This document shows positions 47,801 through 56,800 of a stretch of DNA of 64,000 bases, one piece after another. Each line of letters starts with the position of its first letter. Position 1 is the stretch's first letter. Source of the stretch: CAJINA01 sp964636125 (GTDB lineage Bacteria > Desulfobacterota > Desulfobacteria > Desulfobacterales > CAJINA01); the NCBI GenBank assembly GCA_964636125.1, contig CAZWPX010000024.1:9869-73868 (forward strand). The letters are read 5' to 3'. The notes below the pieces were generated by a model. The model saw only the letters and a list, made by a program, of their open reading frames with translations, searched no databases and was not told the DNA's origin. The translations under genes and the position numbers were made by a program.

Positions 47801-50800
47801 TAGCTTCTTTTCTGCGCAATCCCAACGCCAGATGTCGTGAGGGTTGACTGATATGTTTTGAAAATAGAGATTGTTGTTAGGTGGGAAATGCTCAACACTT
47901 TCAATTACTACCGCACTAGGAAGTTTTTCCTGAGACAGATAAATGTTTGGGCTATTTAGATCCATTATGTAGATTTTATCTGTGTTTGTATCTGAATCAT
48001 TGTACCTTCCGCCAAATATGGCTACATAGTTTTCAGAAGGGCAATAACCACAAATTGAAGGTGATTGTACTTTCAGGGTTTCAGGTAACTTTAGGGGAAC
48101 AACGCCGCTTTCCTGGCTGTATAATTCCTGGACTTCAGCCGAAGAAAGCGCACGGTTATAGACACGAATATCATCAAGTCCGCCATCGAAACGGTAGCCC
48201 GGCGAGCCGTCGTCAAACCTGCCGATCTTAAAGTTGGAGCTATTTGAAACATTGATGGGAGAAGACTCGGCCAGAGTACCCTCTATTACGCCATCTATGT
48301 ACAAGGACAGAACATTTGCTTCCCTTGTGGCAATGATATGGATCCATTCACCAGGAATAAATGTGTTCGTCGACTCCAATGCATTATAGGGTCCGGAACC
48401 TGCTACAAAATCACGGGTTACAAAGCGGATTTTACCACCCGGCACACACTGCAGGAAATACCCGTTATAGGTTGATGTGTTGTTCCAGGAATCCTGCCCA
48501 GCAATGTGGTAATTGTTTTGAGCAGTTGGTTTCGCCCAGATACTAAGGGAAAAGTCATTTGTAGAAAAATTCAGGGCCTCATCATTTTGAATAATAATGT
48601 CATCGTCGCTACCATCAAACAAGTATGCCTTGCTGTCTGCACCGAACCTATCGGTTGAAATTACAGCACCATTCGCTGTTCCATCATGGCTGTTACCACT
48701 CTCATCATTGGCATTGCCATTGAAGGGATAGTAAGCAACCAATCCATTCTCATAGGAGGGTTTGATGGTGAACAACCCCTGGATTGTGGCTTTAGAGGTA
48801 TCGGACAACGGCTCAACCCTCAGCATGCAGTTGACCGAAGCGATACCATCTATGGTCCAGTCATAGCTGCCATCGTTTTCAGTACTGGCAGTTATGTCTG
48901 TGTAGGTTTTCCCACCGTCTCGGGAAATGGAAATTTTGACGTTTCCGGTTATGCTCTGGGTATCCCAGCGGATAGGCAAGGTATTGCCGACATACCATCG
49001 GGACGCCTGCAGGGGTGCCGTGATGAACAGGTTGCCGGTAATTTTGTTCTGCCCGCCCCTAACCGCACGGACATAATAACTGTAAGTTTTGTAGTATTGC
49101 CCACTGGTGCCGGCTACATAAGCTACGATCCAGACGATATCCGGTTGGCTTACCCGTGTAGAACTGGTGAAATATGAATCACTTTCAGTGTTTCCGGAAA
49201 AAATCGCATCAAATGGGGGACTGCTTTGGGTGTAATCAATTAAGCTCTGCAGTTCTATTCTATTTGGCAACCGCCAATCCGAATGCCCGGCAAGCGTCAG
49301 AGCTTCAGAATTAGACAGGGCATCTATCCATGTAACAGCTCCAAACGTGTTCTGTAACTGCCACATCAAACCTGTTGATGTATCCGTTATAGTATTGTCA
49401 CCATTGTCAACATATTCCTTTTTCGGAACTGTTTTGCCAGTTCGCACCGCGCGTACATAGTAAGCGCTGGATTTATTATATGTTTCCGCATAGCTATCCT
49501 CAAATCGTACGGACCAGGCTTTATTTACATCGTCGGCTCTGGTCGTCGCGGACCAGTAATAGGAGGCTTTGGTATTTGGAAAAACGGATGATTCAATTGT
49601 TGGGCCCGGCGCAGCCACACCACTGTTTGCAATTAAGACTAGCTCTTTCTGTAATGGCAGGCGCCAATCCGAGTGCCCACCGAAGTTTGCAGCATTGAGA
49701 GCACTGATAAAATCTTCGGTGTCCGTACCACTGCCTGCCGTCCCAGCGTTGCCGCCATTGGTTTCAGAATTACTATCATACCACGTGTAGGTATTATCTT
49801 TGTCGTGGATGGAGCCATCATCCGTCTTCACTTCCCAGATAAGGCCGGTGACCACGTCATAGACCATAGACCATGAAGTGGCACTATCAGGCAGGTAGTT
49901 ACCCTGGATGTCCAGCTTGATATATGCGGGCGGGTTAATAAGATAATCAGAGTCTTCACCGGGTGTCTCCGTAAAAGAAGTGGTCTGCCCGGTATCCGGG
50001 AGTCGTCCGGTGACAGGCGGCAGTGTGTAATAAGAAGCCCCACTTTGCGGGTCAGTCTGGTCCTGGAACTCGCGGCCGTTGACAAACTTGTCGTTGTCCG
50101 CATCCAGCAGGCTGTCGTCTGTGGTCGGGTCAAGGTTGTTGGCTACTTCCCAGCCATCCGGCATACCATCACTGTCGCTGTCGGTATTGTTTGGATTAGT
50201 ACTGTTTTGATATTCCTGAAGGTCCGTCAGGCCATCGTTGTCGGTGTCGGCAGCACCCGTGTGTGAAGTGTCACCGAATTTATCAACCTCCCAGGCATCC
50301 GGCATCCCGTCGCCATCGCAATCAGTACAAGTGGTAAAAGACCATACCGGCCCACTCGTGACCGCTCCGTGATTGTCGGTTGCCACAACCTGCCAGTAGT
50401 AAGTAGTGCTGTGGCTCAAGGTGCCCGGATCATAGTTGGTTCCATTTTGATCTTCCGACAAAATCGAGGTTGGCGGGTTGTCAGTACCGAAATGCACATC
50501 AAAGGTGACTGTGTCTCCGACATCCGAGTCACCGCCAACCCATGAGAGATTTGCCCCGATTTGTACATCCGCTGCATTGACTGAAGGTGTTGGCGAGGAT
50601 GGTTGGTGCGGTGAACTGTTTACTGCACCAAGGTTAATATCAAACCAATCAGGATTCTTGTTGCTGCCCGAATTGGATGTCAGTTGTACTTTTCCGGTAC
50701 CCTCTTCGTTGACAAGCCATAGCTCCCGGTTATCATTGATCCAATCCCCTGTTGTGGGAGCCGAATAGATAATTTGGGTTCCATTAAAGGCCCAATCAGC

Positions 50801-53800
50801 ACTGAATCCACTGGTATCCGGAATCTTTTTAAAGCCGCTGCCATCGGCAGAACAAATGGCTAACTCATTGTATATATAATTACTTGCTTCTACACCCACA
50901 TCATTTACCGAAGATAAAATCCGGCTTCCAGCGGGGTTCCAGCGGGTAAAGTCGGTTGCACCGGAACCGGCATAAATATTCTGGTGACCGGTTCCATCTG
51001 AGTTTACCGTAAATATCCCATAGTCAATCGAACCACAGGCTGTTCCTCTGTAAACAATACTTCCGGTAACAGGACTGAAATCTGCGTATTGGGGAACTTC
51101 CGAAGGATCTAAAAACAGAGTATCATTGGTACCATCGATGTCGATTGTATATAGGGAATCGTTGCATGTAACAAATTTCTGATAAATTAGAGTATCATTA
51201 TCCATCCATGCAGGTCCTTGATACAAACATCCTGTTGTTACCTCTTCACGACCCGAGCCATCTGCATTGATTACCACTAGAGACCGGGGGGTATTTGTCA
51301 AAACATAGGCAATCTTGATACCGTCGGGAGACCACCTCGGCATGTAAGGTTCAACACTTTCCGAAGTTACCATAGCAGGGTTGGTTCCGTTGGCATCCAT
51401 CACCCAGACCTGCCAGTTTCCACTACGATCAGAAGTAAAGGCTATTTTTCCAGAAAGACCGGAACTGGTTTTATATAATTCCTGCACTTCGGTTGACGAA
51501 AGGGCTCGATTATAGAGACGATATTCGTCCAACCGCCCATTTAAATACCGCCCTGTGTCCGAATTGTGCGAACCGATCCGCACGGGTTCAGTGGTTGTCA
51601 ACAAGGTACCGCTGACGGTCCCCTCCGAGACCATCAGGCCATCGAGATAAATCTTGACATTGTAATTGTCGTAGGTAACCGCAAGCTGGTACCACTTTCC
51701 GACGGGACTATACTCACTGAAATTAAGATAGTAGCCGACAGATCCCGAGCAGTTCCCATCCGCACTGAAATTGAGATTGAAACCTGAGCCATTGACACCT
51801 GCTTGAAAAAGAGGTGCCGGGCGACAATTGGGCTGTTCGCCTTTTGAAAAAACAGCATTGTAGTCGTTGGAAGCGTTAAAGTTCACCATTGTGACAACAG
51901 TCATCTGACTGCCGAAGTTAAAGTCTGCGTGATGAGGGATAGAAACATAATCGCCGCTACCGTCAAGCTGCAGGGCCTGCCCTTTCACACCATCAGAAAA
52001 TGTCGCATCTCCCACCAGGCTGCCGTCGTGACCGTTTAAGCTCGCGTCAATCACATCACCATTAAAAGGATAGAAGGCCAGCAACCCTTCTGCTGTTTCA
52101 GGGTCACTGCCATTGCTAACCTCAAAGCCATCCGAAAGGCCGTCCTGGTCTGTGTCGGGGATATTCGGATTGGTGCTGTTCTGATATTCCTGAAGATCTG
52201 TGAGGCCGTCACTATCGGTGTCAGTTGAACCGTCATGGGAATGATCCGCAAAGTGGTTCACCTCCCAGGTATCGAGCATGCCGTCGGCATCGATATCCGG
52301 ATCCTGGGTACTGTACCAATATATCTTTCCGTCTCCCAGGGACCCGTTTTCGTCAATCCCGCCCCAGACAATAAAGGATTCACCGGTCCAGATCATCGAA
52401 TGGTGGCTCCTGTGAGATGGTGCGTTTTCTAATGCAACATTTGCCCATGTATCATCTGCCATCTGGTAGATTGCGCCATCCCCTTTAAAACTGCCGGCAT
52501 CACTTGATGTCCCGGCCCTACCGCCCCAAATAAATACATCCCCGGATGCGGTATAAGCGAAACCTGGTGCAGGCGGGTTCCCGGATTCAAGGTAAATTCG
52601 TGCGCTTGGTGCACCCGCAGAATTGACAGAACTCCAAGTGTCCGTTTGCAGATCATAAACCCCTCCGTCTCCAAGAGGCGTACCGACCGGCCCTTCACCG
52701 CCCCAGACAAAATATGTGTTATTAAAGTATCCTTGAGCGAAGGTGCTTCGGACTGCAGGCGCGCCAGTGGAAGACATGGTTGTCCAGGTATTTTCACCTG
52801 GATCGTAATAGGCACCGTTGTTGAGCCATGAAGAATACGGCACCTTACCACCCCAGACGATAAATTTAGATCCGGTCCAGACAGCATAGCCCGGATGGCG
52901 TGCATTCAAAGGAAAACTGGCCATAGAAGACCAGGTATCAGTCGCCGGATCATAAATAGCACCATCATTAAAAGCGGCTTTTGAGGGTAGAATACGATCA
53001 CCACAGGAGAGGATAATTTTCTCCCCGGTCCATGCATGGCGTGGATGGGCTGCAGTTGGCCCACCGGAAGATGAAATCTGGGACCATGTGTCAGTGACCG
53101 GGTTATAGCTGTAACCGTCATAATACTGCTGGGCGAGGGGGCCATTATATCCGCCCCAGATAACAAGTCGATCACCTGTCCAATCGGCTGCGAAACGATC
53201 CCTGGCCGAGGGCGCATTCGTTGTCGACATGGTTGTCCATGTGTTGATGGACGGGTTATAACGAGCTCCATTGTTAAATGCGTTGCCGCTGCTATCACTG
53301 CCGCCCCAAATGATCATCTCCGTCCCTGTCCATACGGCTGCATGCAGCAATCGCGGGGCCGGTGCATTGACCGTACTTAGCGGCAGCCAGCGAGCAATGA
53401 TATCCAGGGGTGCGTTCTGTGTGAAAAGGGCCTGGGTCTCAACTTCGGAAAGTGCACGGTTATAGACGCGAATGTCATCCAGTTTGCAATCGGCAAATCG
53501 CTCGTCGCCGATCCTGAAAATCCCGATAAAGGCAGATAAATCGTTTGGTGTAGGGGTGCCCAGGACAGTCTTTTCGTCTTCCAGGGATCCATCTACATAG
53601 AATTTGACTGTCTTGTTGTCATAGGTGACGACAAAATTGTGCCACTGTTCGAGTGCAAATGCTTTTCTCTCACCAGAACCTGAATCCGTACAATCCGCCC
53701 AATAGCCGCCGCTGCCCCCGCTGTTGCCTTCGACTTGTATAAAGGGAGAGATGCCGCCCGTTACCGGTATCGCAGCGTAAAACGCGGTGGGGTGCCAGCC

Positions 53801-56800
53801 GGTTGAGTCCGACTTGGAGAAAAAGGTCATGTAGTTATCGCTGTCCGCGTCGGCGCGCACCCACCCGGAAATCGTAAAAACATTTCCAAAATCAAAATCA
53901 GCATGATCCGGAATTTCGATATAGTCATCCACCCCGTCAAAATCATAGGCGCTGTCCGGATTCCCAAACCGGTCAGTCGTTAACGTGAGACCGCCATGCT
54001 CTGTTCCATGGTGACCACTGCCGCTCGCATCGTCGGCATTGCCATCGAAGGGGTAGTAGGCAACCAGACCTTCTGCAGCCTCAGGGTCACTGCCGTTGTT
54101 AACTTCAAACCCGTCCGACAAACCGTCATTGTCCGTGTCCGGCAAGTTCGGATTGGTGCTGTTCTGGTATTCCTGAAGGTCTGTGAGACCGTCATTATCA
54201 GTGTCAGCTGAACCGTCTTGGGTCAGGTCACTAAAATACTGGTTCTCCCACCAGTCGGGCAAAGAGTCTGAATCGGAATCAACTTCTGCTATGAGTTGCT
54301 TCCATTTGTATATTTTGGAGTTTAGATTTCTGCTTGAACCATCAAATTGATTAGCAACACCTAAATACACTTCCCTACCTATAGTGAAAGCGTCAAGGTC
54401 TGTGATTCCGATAGTAGGTATTGACTGAATTTCTACAAAGGATGACCCATTCCATCTGTACACGATGGAAGTAACATTATAACTTGAATCATCGTAGGTA
54501 TTCCCTACCACCAAATAGGTATCGTCATTTATAGTAAAACTTTCCCAGTCCCAGGCCCCTTTAGTTGCGACAGCCTGTAGTTCCTCGAATTGTCCAGAAG
54601 CATCATTGAACTTATAAATATGAGAGTCAAAATTTCTTGTACTTCCATTGAAATAGTTCGCGACAGCCAGATAGGTCTCGCCGCTGATAGTGAAACTCTC
54701 CCAGTCACGTGCTCCGTGGGTGAGAATACTTTGAAATATTTCAAAGGAGGTACCATTCCATTTATAAACCTTTGAATCAATATTGGTTACATCTGAACCG
54801 GAATTGCCATTTTGGTAATTAGCGACAGCAAGATAACTCTCCCCGTTGATAACAAAAGCTTCCCAATCGGTTGCGCCGTTTGTTGCGATAGTCTGAATAT
54901 CTACAAACTGCCCACTAATTGCATTCCACTTGTAGATATTTGAATTGATATTATTGCTTTGACTTTGATCGTCCCAGTAGAATGCTGCAGCAAGATAGTA
55001 ATCGTCCCCGATAGAAAAACTCTCCCACTTAATAGCCCCAATAGTTGGAATAGCTTGGATTTCAACAAACCTGTTCCCATTCCATTTGTATAAAATAGAG
55101 TCTGTATGGTGGTTTGCCGTGCCGTCATTGGACTGTGCCAGTGATAGGAAGTGATCGGCACCTATCGAAAAAGCCTCCCAGTCTTGAGCTGAATGTGTGG
55201 GTATTTGCTGATATTCAGTAAACGTGGCGCCATTCCACTTGTAAATTGTAGAATCTAAATAGACCGTACTTCCGTTGTTAGCATTGGCGACTACAGTGTA
55301 GGTTTCTCCATTAATTTTAAAGCTTTCAATATCTTGAACGCCATGGGTTAGTATCGCCTGTATTTCTTCAAAATAGTCGGCTTCCTGCTTGTATACTTCC
55401 TGGACTTCAGCCGAGGATAGGGCCCGGCTATAAATCCGGATATCGTCTAACGATCCATTGAGTTGCCAGACATCGACCTGATCAAAATCACCGAACAATA
55501 AATCAGCACTGGTGGAGACATTGGTAGGTGAGCTTTCCGCGAGGGTACTATCCAACTGCCCATCGATGTAAAGAGACAGTACATTGTTTTGCCTGGTGGC
55601 AGTAACGTATGTCCATTGACCGGATTCAACCGGGTTAACTGCATCCAATTGATTTTGAGGGCCTGAACCGGAAACGACATTGCGCGTTGCGAAGCGCAAC
55701 TTTTTGTCCACATTGTGCTGCAAAAAGTAGCCCGCAAAAGTCGTCGCATCCGTGTTGTAGGAATCTTTGCCCAGGATGTGGTTATTCTGAATTACCGCTG
55801 TATTCAGCCAGAGAGAAATCGAAAAGTCCCCGGTTCCGAAATTAAACGCACTACGGTTACCGGCCGTTATCTCCGCCGAACCGTTAAAAAAGTAGGCCCT
55901 GTCATCAATGCCTCTTTGATCCTTTGCAAGTACAGCGGCACTCACAGAGCCATGATGACCATTGCCACTTTTATCATTGGCATCCCCATCAAAGGAATAG
56001 TAGGCAACCAAACCTTCCGCCGTTGCCGGGTCACTGCCATTGGTAAACTCAAAACCATCGGTTAAGCCATCCTTATCTGTGTCGGGAATAATCGGATTGG
56101 TGCTAATCTGATATTCCTGAAGATCTGTGAGGCCGTCGTTGTCTGTATCAGCAGTGCCATCATGGGAAAGATCTGAAAAGTGAGTCACCTCCCAGGTATC
56201 GAGCATACCGTCGAAATCGGTATCCAGGTAGATCCCAACCCACTTGTAGATTTTGGAATTCGTAGCGAACCCATCGGTATCATGCCTGGAATTGGCTGTT
56301 GCCAAATAGATCTGACCGGCCATGGTAAAAAAGTTCAGCGACTCGGCGGCGTAGGTGCCAATCGTCTGATGTTCTACAAAGGTCGCGCCGTCCCATTTGT
56401 AAATCCGGGAATCTATATTGAAATTCGGGTAGTCCTGAGAATTGGCAACCGCCAAATACGTCGCACCGTTATAAGTAAAGCTTTCCAGGTCGTGGGCGCC
56501 ATAGGTCCCGATGGACTGCACCACTTCAAAATCGGTACCATTCCATTTATATATCTTTGAATCGATATTCCAGGTGGAACCGTTGTGATAATTGGCCACG
56601 GCAAGATACGTTTCTCCACCGCTGACAAAGCTTTCCCAATCGATTGCACCTACGGTCGGCACCGAGTGGGCCTCCTCAAATTGGGTCCCGTTCCATTTGT
56701 AAATTTTCGAATTGATGCTGTAGGAACTGCCGTCGTAAAAATTTGCAACTGCAAGATACGTTTCTCCACCGATGGAAAAACTCTCCCAGTCACTTGCATG

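Noticed and set aside
15905..50040. Diversity-generating retroelement
   Set aside because: DUF1566 targets are present but no reverse transcriptase, accessory gene or template/variable repeat pair was found in the window.
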